Source of the DNA: CALVGQ01 sp964368495
Lineage (GTDB): Bacteria > Bacillota_I > Bacilli_A > Erysipelotrichales > Erysipelotrichaceae
Length of the DNA: 64,000 nt
Assembly: GCA_964368495.1 (NCBI GenBank)
Contig: CAYJAJ010000001.1
Span: 55,374-119,373, forward strand
Direction: 5' to 3'
This document shows positions 25,302 through 33,615 of the stretch, piece after piece. Numbering within the stretch: position 1 is the stretch's first letter; every line of letters begins with the position of its first letter. The translations under genes were made by a program, and so were the position numbers. The notes beneath the pieces are model-generated. The model was not told the origin of the DNA, did no database searches, and saw nothing but the letters and a program-made list of their open reading frames with translations.

Positions 25302-26255
25302 TTAAGCAACACGATTGATAATGTTGTCATTCTCGTATCCTAAAATATTATCAACAACAATTTTTGCTCTAACAAATAATGCTTCATCAGTTGCAAAAGC
25401 AACATGTGGAGCAACTACAGTGTTTTTGCTATGCAATAAAGGATGGTCAGTTTTTAATGGAGGTTCAATTTCAAATACATCAATACCAGCACCTGCAATT
25501 TTCCCCTCGTTTAACGCTTTTGCTAAAGCTTCACTGTCAACAACACCACCTCTTGCAGTATTGATAAGTATTGCAGTTTCTTTCATTAAAGAAATTTCCT
25601 TTTCACTAATTAATTTTGTAGTTTCTTTATTGAATGGAACATGTAAAGAAATGATGTCACTTTCTTTTAAAACATCTTCTAAACTTTTATAAGTAACCCC
25701 AATATCTTTTAGATGTTGTTTTTCACTTCTGTTATAAGCGATGACATTACAACCAAATGCTTTAGCGATAGTTGCAACACGTCCACCAATTGCCCCAGTA
25801 CCAATAATACCAAATGTTTTGTTATAAATTTCATTTCCGACTAAACCTGCTTTTGTTTTACCTTCACGGCATGCTTTATCACATGGAATGATATTTCTTA
25901 ATATAGAAATAATGAATCCAAATGCTAATTCAGCAACAGCATTATTTGAGTATCCACTTGCATTACAAACAATTATTCCGTTTTCTTTACAATAATCTGT
26001 ATCGATATGGTCAAAACCAGTAAAAGCAACTGATAACATTTTAAGTTTAGTGCAATGTTTCATTACATTTTCACGCAATGGTTGATTAGCAACTACAATA
26101 ATTTCAGCATCTTTTGATCTGTCAATTAATTCAGCTTCTACTTCTGTGCGTGTTTCATAGTAAACTACATCATGACCTGCAACTTTCAATGGCTCAATTG
26201 CTTGATTTACTTTTTCTTTTGTGATACCTAATGGTTCAATAATAACGATTTTCAT
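25302..26255 (-). CDS. D-isomer-specific 2-hydroxyacid dehydrogenase
   Basis: An NAD(P)-dependent dehydrogenase of the D-2-hydroxyacid family, 317 residues. The Rossmann motif is FGIIGTGAIGGRVA (about residues 144-157). Catalytic residues are recognisable as Arg in LINTARGGVVD, Glu in the IDVFEIEPP stretch, and His in VVAPHVAF. It could act on D-lactate-like, glycerate or 3-phosphoglycerate substrates. The lack of a C-terminal ACT domain argues against typical long SerA. The substrate is not predictable. It stands alone, with its own promoter region and terminator. Confidence 0.85.
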   Translation of the reverse strand: MKIVIIEPLGITKEKVNQAIEPLKVAGHDVVYYETRTEVEAELIDRSKDAEIIVVANQPLRENVMKHCTKLKMLSVAFTGFDHIDTDYCKENGIIVCNASGYSNNAVAELAFGFIISILRNIIPCDKACREGKTKAGLVGNEIYNKTFGIIGTGAIGGRVATIAKAFGCNVIAYNRSEKQHLKDIGVTYKSLEDVLKESDIISLHVPFNKETTKLISEKEISLMKETAILINTARGGVVDSEALAKALNEGKIAGAGIDVFEIEPPLKTDHPLLHSKNTVVAPHVAFATDEALFVRAKIVVDNILGYENDNIINRVA

Positions 26256-26316
26256 TTATAATCTCCTTCAATAATATACAACATTATATCATACTAAAGA
26301 AGAATAAATCTATAAT

Positions 26317-26340
26317 TAAGGTCGACCAAACGACCTTAAA
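26317..26340 (-). terminator. Terminator of the DUF1540 gene
   Basis: TTAAGGTCG and CGACCTTAA form a perfect 9-bp stem with a 6-base loop just after the DUF1540 stop on the minus strand. Confidence 0.75.
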
Positions 26341-26342
26341 AT

Positions 26343-26498
26343 CTATTTCTTTTTGAAGCTTTTACAATAGTGAGGCACATTCATTGCATTTGCATTAGTT
26401 TTTTGATTTGTGATTTCAACTGTGTCTAATGTACACTTTTCACAATTTGAATTGTATGCACATTCCACTACATCACAACAGACTCCTTTGTTATCCAT
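26343..26498 (-). CDS. DUF1540 domain-containing small protein
   Basis: A 51-residue protein with the DUF1540 cysteine pattern: CCDVVECAYNSNCEKCTLDTVEI and a C-terminal PHYCKSF. The five or six Cys probably bind a metal. The family is common in spore-forming and anaerobic Bacillota; its function is unknown. The ATG at 26498 has the RBS GAGGAGGTG upstream. The hairpin 26317-26340 ends the transcript. The CpaB-like gene lies upstream on the same strand. Confidence 0.8.
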   Translation of the reverse strand: MDNKGVCCDVVECAYNSNCEKCTLDTVEITNQKTNANAMNVPHYCKSFKKK

Positions 26499-26540
26499 AA
26501 GTACACCTCCTCACAGTTAGTATACCAATCATAAATAAAA

Positions 26541-27272
26541 CTATTCTGAACTGTTATTTTCAGCAAGAAGTGGGATGATTTTACTATCTTCATATAACCG
26601 ACATTCCTTTTTATCATCCCAGGAATCTTCATTTGCGTAAAGCTGTAATGTCCCGATTTGAAGTGCAGTAGAAAGAAGTGGTATATATTCCTCATTTATA
26701 GCAATCGTAATAACACTAGCAACGCCAATGCTTTGTTCATGATCTAAATCTAAACCTTTTCTATCTTTTAAATCAATAATTCGAATTGATTCAAATAATT
26801 TGTCAATTACTGGAATTTCATTTCTTTCTGCAATCATACAATAGATATCAACTATTTGATTTTCTATTAATGTGTTTCCTGCAATTTGTATTAAGTCAAC
26901 ATTTAATGGATAAGCAGTTTGATTTTGTTTGAGCATGAGCACTGGTTGATCTTTAATTAAATCAGGGTCATCAATAAAACCATCAACGAAGAAGGATCCT
27001 TCTACTAGTTGGATTTCATTGGATACTAAATGATTAACTAACTCATTTTCATTAATTATCATTTCATCAGTAATCAAAGACGAAGGAATTTCAACCCACT
27101 TAAGATCGTTTGTGGCAATTTTTTCTCTATATGCTAAATCTCTTGCAGCAACAGGTATTAACTTGATATCGAAGTCTTTTTTAACTTGATATGGATACCA
27201 TATCCATATCATACAGGGTATTTGAAAAGTAATGAGTAATGTTAAAATAAATATTATAATTTTCTTTTTCAT
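26541..27272 (-). CDS. Orphan CpaB/SAF-domain-like membrane-anchored protein
   Basis: The 243-residue protein has one N-terminal anchor (IIIFILTLLITFQIPCMIWI) and a SAF-like segment, IPVAARDLAYREKIATNDLKWVEIPSSLI, as in CpaB/RcpC of Tad/Flp pilus systems. A second CpaB-like protein in the Tad locus at 62.6 kb shares the pattern DLxxVEIPxxxLxxxxxI. No pilus gene is adjacent here: its neighbours are DUF1540 and tRNA-His. It may serve the distant Tad locus or a different envelope machine. The call rests on fold-level motif similarity. Confidence 0.6.
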   Translation of the reverse strand: MKKKIIIFILTLLITFQIPCMIWIWYPYQVKKDFDIKLIPVAARDLAYREKIATNDLKWVEIPSSLITDEMIINENELVNHLVSNEIQLVEGSFFVDGFIDDPDLIKDQPVLMLKQNQTAYPLNVDLIQIAGNTLIENQIVDIYCMIAERNEIPVIDKLFESIRIIDLKDRKGLDLDHEQSIGVASVITIAINEEYIPLLSTALQIGTLQLYANEDSWDDKKECRLYEDSKIIPLLAENNSSE

Positions 27273-27434
27273 TTCTTCACCTCACTATATATATTGCATA
27301 AAAAAAAGAAAATCCTTTTTTAAAATATAAAAATCTAAAGTATTTTGAATATTTTGAAAATTGATAAACAAACTTACTAGTTTCTATTTACAAACACAAC
27401 TGCATAAGTTATAATTAATAACGCTACAGAATAT

Positions 27435-27511
27435 GGCGGTTGTGGTGAAGTGGTTAACACATCAGATTGTGGCTCTGACATTCGGGGGTTCGATTCCCCT
27501 CAGTCGCCCCA
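27435..27511 (+). tRNA. tRNA-His (anticodon GTG)
   Basis: A full cloverleaf with the encoded extra 5' G(-1) that pairs with C73, as required for histidine tRNA. The seven acceptor pairs are GCGGTTG-type with two G-U pairs, the anticodon loop reads ATTGTGGC, the T-arm has GGTTCGATTCC, and CCA is encoded (27509-27511). A terminator follows. Confidence 0.95.
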
Positions 27512-27524
27512 TTTAAATATAGCG

Positions 27525-27553
27525 AACCTGTGTAAGAAACACAGGTTTTTTTT
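27525..27553 (+). terminator. Intrinsic terminator of tRNA-His
   Basis: AACCTGTGT (27525-27533) and ACACAGGTT (27539-27547) with a 5-base loop, followed by T8. Confidence 0.93.
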
Positions 27554-27774
27554 ATGCTTTTTAATCAAGTATTATGGGTCATCTAGTATAAAGGTGGTAT
27601 TTTATAATAATGTTGTATCTAAGTTTTAAAAATAAGAAAAGCTATGTTTTTATATTTTATGTCAGGAGAAACTATCTAGCAGTGTACGCTGTTTTTGAAC
27701 CACTAATTATAGTTGAATATAATAGAGAACTGGAAAAATAAAGCAATACATAACTTCATCATGATAAATACTGA
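27554..27774. other. Intergenic region without a supported gene
   Basis: About 220 bases of AT-rich sequence upstream of the first regulon promoter. I find no ORF with an RBS and no complete tRNA. An inverted repeat AGAGAACT (27724-27731) / AGTTCTCT (27800-27807) spans the promoter site that follows. Confidence 0.5.
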
Positions 27775-27820
27775 ATGTGCCAAATAGCACATTTACTTGA
27801 GTTCTCTGTAAGGCTAAGAT
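27775..27820 (+). promoter_or_regulatory. Regulon operator plus promoter, site 1
   Basis: Palindrome ATGTGC-CAAATA-GCACAT (27775-27792; one further A/T pair extends each arm). Its last T is the first T of a -35 box TTTACT (27792-27797), then a 17-base spacer and TAAGAT (27815-27820). The first gene of the block starts 40 bases later. The same geometry recurs at 33533 and 40861, so an activator that overlaps -35 is suggested. Confidence 0.75.
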
Positions 27821-27860
27821 TGAATAAAGAATTAAATATTATAGAAAGAAGGGAGTTAAT

Positions 27861-28217
27861 ATGAACAAAGATTTTTTTATTGGTAGTTGGAAAGGGCAAG
27901 AATTCATATTAGTAGATATGGATATTGCAGGTAGTGTATTAGATGAAAACGGTGAAGTAAGTGAAAAAATAAAAAGTATCGTTCCAACCTTTTTCGTTAA
28001 CATTAAAGAAGATGGTACTTTTGAACTGGAAGTGGATAAAGCTTATTCGGGTAAGTGGATTGAGTTAGAATCATCACTTGGATTGATTCCAAATGAAGAT
28101 TACGAAAAACTAAAAAGAGATGGGTTTAGTGATGAAGAAATCGCAATGCCCTTTACTAAAGAAGAAGATAAACTATTGGGTGATTTAGGTCCATTTAAAG
28201 TTAGGTTTGTAAAATAA
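27861..28217 (+). CDS. Small cytoplasmic protein of unknown function, first gene after regulon site 1
   Basis: This 118-residue acidic protein has no signal or membrane helix. The start MNKDFFIGSWKGQEFILVDMDIAG and the strand pattern TFELEVDKAYSGKWIEL recall small lipocalin-like beta-barrel domains (G-x-W near the N-terminus), but the match is only by pattern. RBS AAGAAGGGAG precedes the ATG at 27861. It is the first gene after operator site 1, followed by a DUF6935-like gene, so it is probably a stress-island output. I do not recognise a named family. Confidence 0.55.
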   Translation: MNKDFFIGSWKGQEFILVDMDIAGSVLDENGEVSEKIKSIVPTFFVNIKEDGTFELEVDKAYSGKWIELESSLGLIPNEDYEKLKRDGFSDEEIAMPFTKEEDKLLGDLGPFKVRFVK

Positions 28218-28276
28218 TAGTAAAATTTTGAGTCTTGAATAGATAGTATGATTTATCATTTGAGGAGGAGTGTAAA

Positions 28277-28873
28277 ATGAGTTTTTTAAATAAGCTAAAA
28301 AAAGAAGTAAGCAAAAATGCTAAAGAAGCTATTAAAGATGCATTAGATAATAGTGATGGGTTGGCACAAGCTAGTTATGTTGTGATTAATATAGATAAGA
28401 TACCTACTACTTTAGAAGAATTTAAAAGCATGAATGGCTCAGATTTTAAAGATCCTAATAAGGTAGTAGCACTTACTGTAGTTGCTTTATGTATGTATCC
28501 TCTAAATAAAGAACTGTGTATTGAAATGTTGAACTTCTTAAAAGGACCAAGACCATTATCAAACTATGAAATTCAATTTTTAAGTGATCGATTTAGAGAT
28601 AAGGATTATCTTATAGCATCTTATTTTGAAGGAGCAACATATAATAATAATTATGAACCTACTAATCCGTTAAGTATAAAAGTATACAAAACAGGACATA
28701 GTGAAGATTTGTTGAATGAAGGATATTTACAATTGTTTTTGATGTCGGGTGGTGCCGATAGTGCTCGTGGGGTAAAACTACGCAAGAAAGAGTCCACTTC
28801 AGAGTGGTTTTTATGGGAGTATTACCTGCTTTCAGATATAAGAAAACCAGTAATTGAAGATCCGTGGGCTTAA
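28277..28873 (+). CDS. DUF6935-like protein, 198 aa
   Basis: The protein has a short helical N-terminus (MSFLNKLKKEVSKNAKEAI), then a domain with PTTLEEFKSMNGSDFKDPNKV, FLKGPRPLSNYEIQFLSDRF, SYFEGATYNNNYEPTNP and LRKKESTSEWFLWEYYLL. This is the pattern I recall for DUF6935 proteins that sit near PspA/SPFH envelope-stress genes in gut Bacillota. No activity is known. It has no membrane helix. AGGAGGAG precedes the ATG at 28277. A terminator-like hairpin separates it from the sensor gene. Confidence 0.6.
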   Translation: MSFLNKLKKEVSKNAKEAIKDALDNSDGLAQASYVVINIDKIPTTLEEFKSMNGSDFKDPNKVVALTVVALCMYPLNKELCIEMLNFLKGPRPLSNYEIQFLSDRFRDKDYLIASYFEGATYNNNYEPTNPLSIKVYKTGHSEDLLNEGYLQLFLMSGGADSARGVKLRKKESTSEWFLWEYYLLSDIRKPVIEDPWA

Positions 28874-28892
28874 TAAAATTGTAAAATATAAG

Positions 28893-28925
28893 TAAGGTTG
28901 TGATATTTTTAATGTCACAACCTTA
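28893..28925 (+). terminator. Hairpin after the DUF6935-like gene
   Basis: TAAGGTTGTGA (28893-28903) and TCACAACCTTA (28915-28925) form a perfect 11-bp stem. The T-tract after it is weak, so partial read-through into the sensor genes is possible. Confidence 0.6.
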
Positions 28926-28938
28926 TTGTGTAATAAAT

Positions 28939-28978
28939 TTCATTATATAAAAATATAGGTATCTTATTATATAATGAA
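28939..28978. repeat. Inverted repeat ahead of the sensor gene
   Basis: TTCATTATATAA (28939-28950) and TTATATAATGAA (28967-28978), 12-bp arms with a 16-base spacer. A TATAAT lies in the right arm, so it may be part of a promoter for the sensor genes. It lies 16 bases before the sensor ATG and does not resemble the ATGTGC operator. Confidence 0.45.
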
Positions 28979-28994
28979 TTCATAGGGGGGAATT

Positions 28995-31388
28995 ATGAAA
29001 AAGTTAAAATTAATTACTACAATATCATGTATTGCTTTTTCTTTTTCACTCTTAATTTTTTTATTCTGTTTTTTTTATCAAGTCAATTCGGAAAAAGATT
29101 ATGGTATAACAACAAAAGACATAAATTATAGTATCGCAATCAATAATTCAGTTTCAGAACTAGAAATTAAAGAAACCAGCTATGGAACTACTATGCGTGA
29201 ATTTGAAGAAGGCCAAAACATTGCGGTATATGAAACTCAGGGAATTCCATTGGCTCTTGCACATGAAAGATATGCTTTTGAACCACACTTAACACAAACG
29301 ATTGTTATTGCGGTGGATCGATCACAGTGTAATGAGGTAATAACTAGTTTTAAAGATTTATTGACTACGGATGTAGCAATAAGTTTTGGGTTTGGTTCAA
29401 GTATTGCAACCAATATGTGGGAATATGATGACACGCATCAAATCGTTTTAGCTATGTCCAAGGCAATCTATGGTGAATATGATGTTGACGCTATTGCACA
29501 AGACTTTGCTGTAATTGAAGATGAAGATAGGTTTTTTGTCAACGATACAAGTCAAGCCATTTTAGTTACTACGGATAGTAATGCAGTAGCATTAAATAAA
29601 GCAGGAAGGAACTTAGAAATTGTTATTCCAGAGGATGGAACACTTAGCTTTGATTATGGGGCATTGATTTATAATAATAAGATAAACTTTAATGAGCAAT
29701 TACAAACAGAACTAATTAACATTGGTTATAGACTACCAGATGGTCGTTGTGATGCAGATTATTATCCAGATAGTGCAGATTACACTAGAGCGAGCTATAT
29801 TGAAAATTACGGGGAGTATAATGTAGCTTGTTCGTTAGTCTCTAAGACATTAAGGCGTGATAGTTTTCACACGAGATTGTTTGGGTTTACGAATAGTATT
29901 GAGACAACAACTTTTTTTCTTGGTTTAGTATTTGTTATCATTTATTATTTTGTATCCATAAAAAGGCGAATCTCAGATAGAAAAATTAATAAGGCGACAA
30001 CGATAGTTTTAATATTACTGGCTTCATTAATTACTATGGGATTATTAAAATCAGTAAATTCAAATAATCCATTTTTAGAAACGGTTTTATGGTATAGCTA
30101 TTATATTCCAATATTGTTTGTACCTGCTATATTTGTATATATTGCATTACATGCGGGAAATCAAAATGTAAAACCAAATGTAATAAAGGCTTATTTCATT
30201 TATTTCTTGTTAACTTTTATACCTTTAATTCTTATTATGACCAATAATTCGCATAACTGGGTATTTATTGTTGAAAATTATTGGACTACGACATTTAAAC
30301 ATAATGTTGGCTATTATTTTGTCATGTTATGGGTTGCTGCAAGTGTAGCTTTTGCATATGGGTTATTGGTATACAAGTGCATAAAAAATCCAAAAAAATG
30401 GGCGCTTGCCTATCCAGGCATATTAAGTATTGTTTTGGTAATGTATACGATAGCTTTAGCAGTTCGATTTACTCCAGTTAGAGAATTTGATGTAAGTTTC
30501 GCAATTACCATTTTGGTGTTGTTGTATATTGAATCACTTATTCAAAGTAGACTACTACCAACCAATAAAGGATATGATAGATTTTTTAAGCATTCTAACT
30601 TAGCAATGAAAATCGAAGATAATCAAGGAAGACAAAGGTATACTTCTTATATAACAAAAGATATAAACGAGAATTTCGTGCAAAGAAGCACTACCATTGT
30701 AGGTGGTAAATTTTATTATTTTGAAGATTATACAGCTTTACGTTCTGCAGAAAGAAAACTGGAAAAAATCAATGAAAAGATTAAAAAAAATAATAAAATC
30801 TTACTACAAAAAAGTGAAACAAAAGAAAAATTAGTAGCTTTATCAGCAGAGAAGGCTGCTTATGATAGCATTGACAATATTTTACTTGTAGGTACAAGTA
30901 AAATAGCGAAATATATAGATAAAATTAAGACAAGTGATGAAATAAAAAGAATCATGAATATTATAAGTATTCATGCTATGGTCATGAAAAGGGCTTGTAT
31001 GTATCGTATTAATGCACTTTATCAAGATAACCAACCAATTTCAATTTTAGCCAATTCTTTTATTGAACTTAAGGAATTATCAAATAGTGTGGGTTTGTCG
31101 ATTACTGTTCATTTGGATATTGCTACAACATTGCCAATTCAATATATGTCAGATATGTATGGATTTTTTGTGGTTGCTTTTGAACAAGCTTTCAATTTAA
31201 GCTGTGAAAAAATATTGTTACAATTATATAAAGAAGAGGACAAAATCATATTTTCAATACTATCTGAAAAAGCATTATTTGATAAAGAACATTTCACAAA
31301 ACTTAAAAAAAATGGTGCTAATTATAGTTTAACTGCTAAAGTTTGGGAAGATACATTGATGTATTTATTAACATTTAAAATTAAGTAA
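28995..31388 (+). CDS. 7TM sensor with extracellular binding-protein-like domain and degenerate kinase end
   Basis: The 797-residue protein has an N-terminal helix (about 8-28) and an extracytoplasmic domain (about 30-300) that resembles a solute-binding fold (GIPLALAHERYAFEPH, TIVIAVDRSQCNEVI). Seven membrane helices follow (about 305-535), as in the 7TM regions of histidine kinases, then a PAS-like segment, a coiled coil (about 580-620) and a C-terminal part. That part aligns only loosely with a kinase: I see no H-box His where one would be, and the N-box is only faint (EQAFNLSCEK). It is thus likely a pseudokinase sensor partner of the next gene. AGGGGGG precedes ATG 28995. Confidence 0.7.
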   Translation: MKKLKLITTISCIAFSFSLLIFLFCFFYQVNSEKDYGITTKDINYSIAINNSVSELEIKETSYGTTMREFEEGQNIAVYETQGIPLALAHERYAFEPHLTQTIVIAVDRSQCNEVITSFKDLLTTDVAISFGFGSSIATNMWEYDDTHQIVLAMSKAIYGEYDVDAIAQDFAVIEDEDRFFVNDTSQAILVTTDSNAVALNKAGRNLEIVIPEDGTLSFDYGALIYNNKINFNEQLQTELINIGYRLPDGRCDADYYPDSADYTRASYIENYGEYNVACSLVSKTLRRDSFHTRLFGFTNSIETTTFFLGLVFVIIYYFVSIKRRISDRKINKATTIVLILLASLITMGLLKSVNSNNPFLETVLWYSYYIPILFVPAIFVYIALHAGNQNVKPNVIKAYFIYFLLTFIPLILIMTNNSHNWVFIVENYWTTTFKHNVGYYFVMLWVAASVAFAYGLLVYKCIKNPKKWALAYPGILSIVLVMYTIALAVRFTPVREFDVSFAITILVLLYIESLIQSRLLPTNKGYDRFFKHSNLAMKIEDNQGRQRYTSYITKDINENFVQRSTTIVGGKFYYFEDYTALRSAERKLEKINEKIKKNNKILLQKSETKEKLVALSAEKAAYDSIDNILLVGTSKIAKYIDKIKTSDEIKRIMNIISIHAMVMKRACMYRINALYQDNQPISILANSFIELKELSNSVGLSITVHLDIATTLPIQYMSDMYGFFVVAFEQAFNLSCEKILLQLYKEEDKIIFSILSEKALFDKEHFTKLKKNGANYSLTAKVWEDTLMYLLTFKIK

Positions 31389-31416
31389 TTTAATTTGATA
31401 AGGAAGGAGGGGCTTG

Positions 31417-32846
31417 ATGATTGAACTATTTTTCTATCCTACTAATATGATGTATTTAGTGTATTTTATTATGTTGTGTCTTTTTGTGACTCAAGCCACT
31501 TATTTATGTTTGCTCACATTAAATTATCGATTAAGAGAAATTAAATTAGTTGTTGGGGAGATATTATTACTAATTTATACAGGTATTTTGGTATTAATAA
31601 TAATCACAGTATTAATTCATCGACGAAATGGGATCACAACATTAGCATACCTGGATATCGCATTGTATGTTATGGGAAATTTAACCGTTGTTTATTTTAT
31701 TTATTTAACCCTATTGAAGAAAAAAGGAAGTTTTTATACAATTATAGGTATCACAGTTATTTTTCCATTTGTGATTGATAATTTCTTGAATAATTATATT
31801 CTTAGTTTTAATATAGCTTCAGTAATTTTATTTTATCGTTTAATTATTGTAATAAAAGATATACTTTATCGTCAAAAGAAGGAACTAAACGCATTTTCTA
31901 TCATGGATGGATTGGACTCTTTACCTTGTGGAATTATGTTTTATGATAGTCAAGGTTATATTTATTTAATCAATGTTAAAATGATGGAATTGATTACACA
32001 AATAATTAAAAAAGATGTACAAAACGGCAATCATTTTTGGGATACTTTAAAGCAATGCACAATACCCGATGTAGAATTGCAAATTGTAGAAGGAGATATT
32101 CTATTAAAAACGCCTCATAAAGCATGGCGATTTTCTAGACAAAAATTTGAATCAAAAAATAAAACTTATTATGAGATAACAGCGATTGATGTTACAGAGA
32201 NNNNNNNNNNAGTATTGGAGCATTTTATACACTAGAAGAAGAAAAAGTAAAACTTGAACAACAGAACATTGAAACTCGAAAACTAGTAAAAAACATAGAA
32301 GATTTGCGAAAAGAACAAGAATATATAAGAATACGATCTCGTGTCCATGATGTGCTTAGTCAACGACTTACTGCGATACAACGTGTTAGTCAAAGTAAGG
32401 AACAAATCGATTATAATACGTTACTATTTTTATCACAGGATGCAATCAATCATATAAAAGCCAGACGTGGTGGAAATGCTAAAGAGCTTTTTGCTGAGAT
32501 ATACTATTATTTTTATAAAATTGGCCTATCTATTGAACTAAACGGTAATCTTCCTGATGAAGAGAACTTGGCTTTCTTGTTTTTAGCAGTATTAAGAGAA
32601 TCTTGTACTAATGCAATAAAACATGCTGCGGCAACACGTGTTTTTGTAAATATAGAAAAGGCAACAGAACAATATAGGATAGAAATTACAAATAATGGTG
32701 AAAGACCTCGAAAAAGTTTAATTGAAGGAGGAGGATTATTTGGAATTAGAAATAGAGTTGAAAATGCTGGAGGTAGTTTAAAGGTAGAGCTTATACCTGA
32801 ATTTAGTTTAATAATAATTTTAGGAAGGAGTTTTCAAAATGATTAA
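31417..32846 (+). CDS. NarL-family sensor histidine kinase (broken by assembly gap)
   Basis: Ten Ns at 32201-32210 divide one gene into two apparent frames. Before the gap: about six membrane helices (residues 8-155) and a PAS-like segment (about 170-260, PCGIMFYDSQGYIYLINVK) ending ITAIDVTE. After it: SIGAFYTLEEEKVKLEQQ, a coiled coil, a HisKA_3 H-box (SRVHDVLSQRLTAI) and an ATPase domain with N-box LRESCTNAIKHA and GGGLFGIRNRV. The true gap length must be 2 modulo 3 for the frame to close. ATG 31417 follows AGGAAGGAGGGG; a TTG precedes it. It overlaps the response regulator gene by eight bases. Confidence 0.85.
32201..32210. other. Assembly gap (10 N) inside the histidine kinase gene
   Basis: Ten Ns between codons for IDVTE and SIGAFY. 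The frames on both sides match one kinase only if the missing length is 2 modulo 3. Ten is 1 modulo 3, so the N count is not the true gap size. Confidence 0.9.
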
Positions 32847-33456
32847 AGTGTTTATCGTGGATGATCATCAATCAGTGTTAGATTCGTTTAGTAATGTTAT
32901 TGATGCACAATCAGATATGAAGCATGTGGGTAGTGCAAATTCAACAAAAGGTGTAATTGAACAATGTAAAATGTTAATGCCAGATGTTGTTTTGAGTGAT
33001 GTTTCTATGGAAAACAATGATAGTGGGATCATTTTGACAGAAAAACTTAAGTTTGAATTTCCACAATTAAAAGTCATTGTTATGTCAGGATTTGATGAGA
33101 TATCATATATACCTGAAGCAAAAAAAGCTAAAGCTGATGCTTTTTTATCTAAATCAAAAACAATCTATGATTTTGTAGAAATGATAAGAGCAGTAATGAA
33201 AGGTGAAGGAACTTTTCCTGAAACCCTACAAATACCAACTGCTAATGGAGAAGCTCCTTTTACTGAAAGAGAGTTGGAAATACTAAGGCTTCTTTGTCAT
33301 TCATATTCTAGAAAAGAAATAGCTGATGAAATTAAAATTGCCGAAGGAACAGTAAAAAGACATATTGAAAACATGCTTGCAAAATCAAACTGCAAAAGCA
33401 CAATGGACCTTGTAATATATGTTGTAGGGAATGGTTGGATTGCATCGCAATATTAA
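32839..33456 (+). CDS. LuxR/NarL-type response regulator
   Basis: The 205-residue regulator has a receiver domain with the acidic pair (IVDDHQ), the phosphorylatable Asp in VVLSDVSMEN (about residue 54), a Ser in MSGFD and the conserved Lys in LSKSKT (about 105). It has a C-terminal LuxR HTH (about 140-200: FTERELEILRLL, SRKEIADEIKIAEGTVKRHIENM). The AGGAAGGAG RBS lies inside the end of the kinase gene. The kinase just upstream is its cognate partner. The three ATGTGC-N6-GCACAT sites in this block are the natural candidates for its binding sites. Confidence 0.9.
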   Translation: MIKVFIVDDHQSVLDSFSNVIDAQSDMKHVGSANSTKGVIEQCKMLMPDVVLSDVSMENNDSGIILTEKLKFEFPQLKVIVMSGFDEISYIPEAKKAKADAFLSKSKTIYDFVEMIRAVMKGEGTFPETLQIPTANGEAPFTERELEILRLLCHSYSRKEIADEIKIAEGTVKRHIENMLAKSNCKSTMDLVIYVVGNGWIASQY

Positions 33457-33490
33457 ATTTTTAAAGGGTCATTTTAAAATAATTTAAACT

Positions 33491-33520
33491 AAAACTAAGG
33501 GTTAATAACTTAGTTTTTTT
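33491..33520 (+). terminator. Terminator of the response regulator gene
   Basis: AAAACTAAG (33491-33499) and CTTAGTTTT (33509-33517) with T-run. It isolates the kinase/regulator genes from the operon that starts at 33616. Confidence 0.85.
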
Positions 33521-33532
33521 TATTACTTTAAT

Positions 33533-33578
33533 ATGTGCCAAGTAGCACATTCAATATTTGAAAAGGCTTTGGTAATAT
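33533..33578 (+). promoter_or_regulatory. Regulon operator plus promoter, site 2
   Basis: Palindrome ATGTGC-CAAGTA-GCACAT (33533-33550), whose final T begins the -35 TTCAAT (33550-33555); 17-base spacer; -10 TAATAT (33573-33578). It drives the SPFH operon, whose first ATG is at 33616. The spacer CAAGTA differs from site 1 (CAAATA) by one base. Confidence 0.8.
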
Positions 33579-33615
33579 TTATTTAAATAGAAAAACATGA
33601 ACAGGAGGGTTCTTT

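Noticed and set aside
27574..27615. A tRNA-like 5' half (GGGTCATCTAGTATAAAGG) after tRNA-His
   Set aside because: No matching anticodon or T-arm and no closing acceptor sequence follow, so it is not a tRNA; it may be chance.
29237..29434. Minus-strand open frame inside the sensor gene, and similar frames on the opposite strand of most genes
   Set aside because: These lack an RBS and any family pattern, and lie within well-supported genes.
32304..32846. A separate 180-residue ATPase-domain gene
   Set aside because: It is the C-terminal half of the kinase gene. The frame break is caused by the N gap, and the sequence continues upstream of 32304 in the same frame back to the gap.
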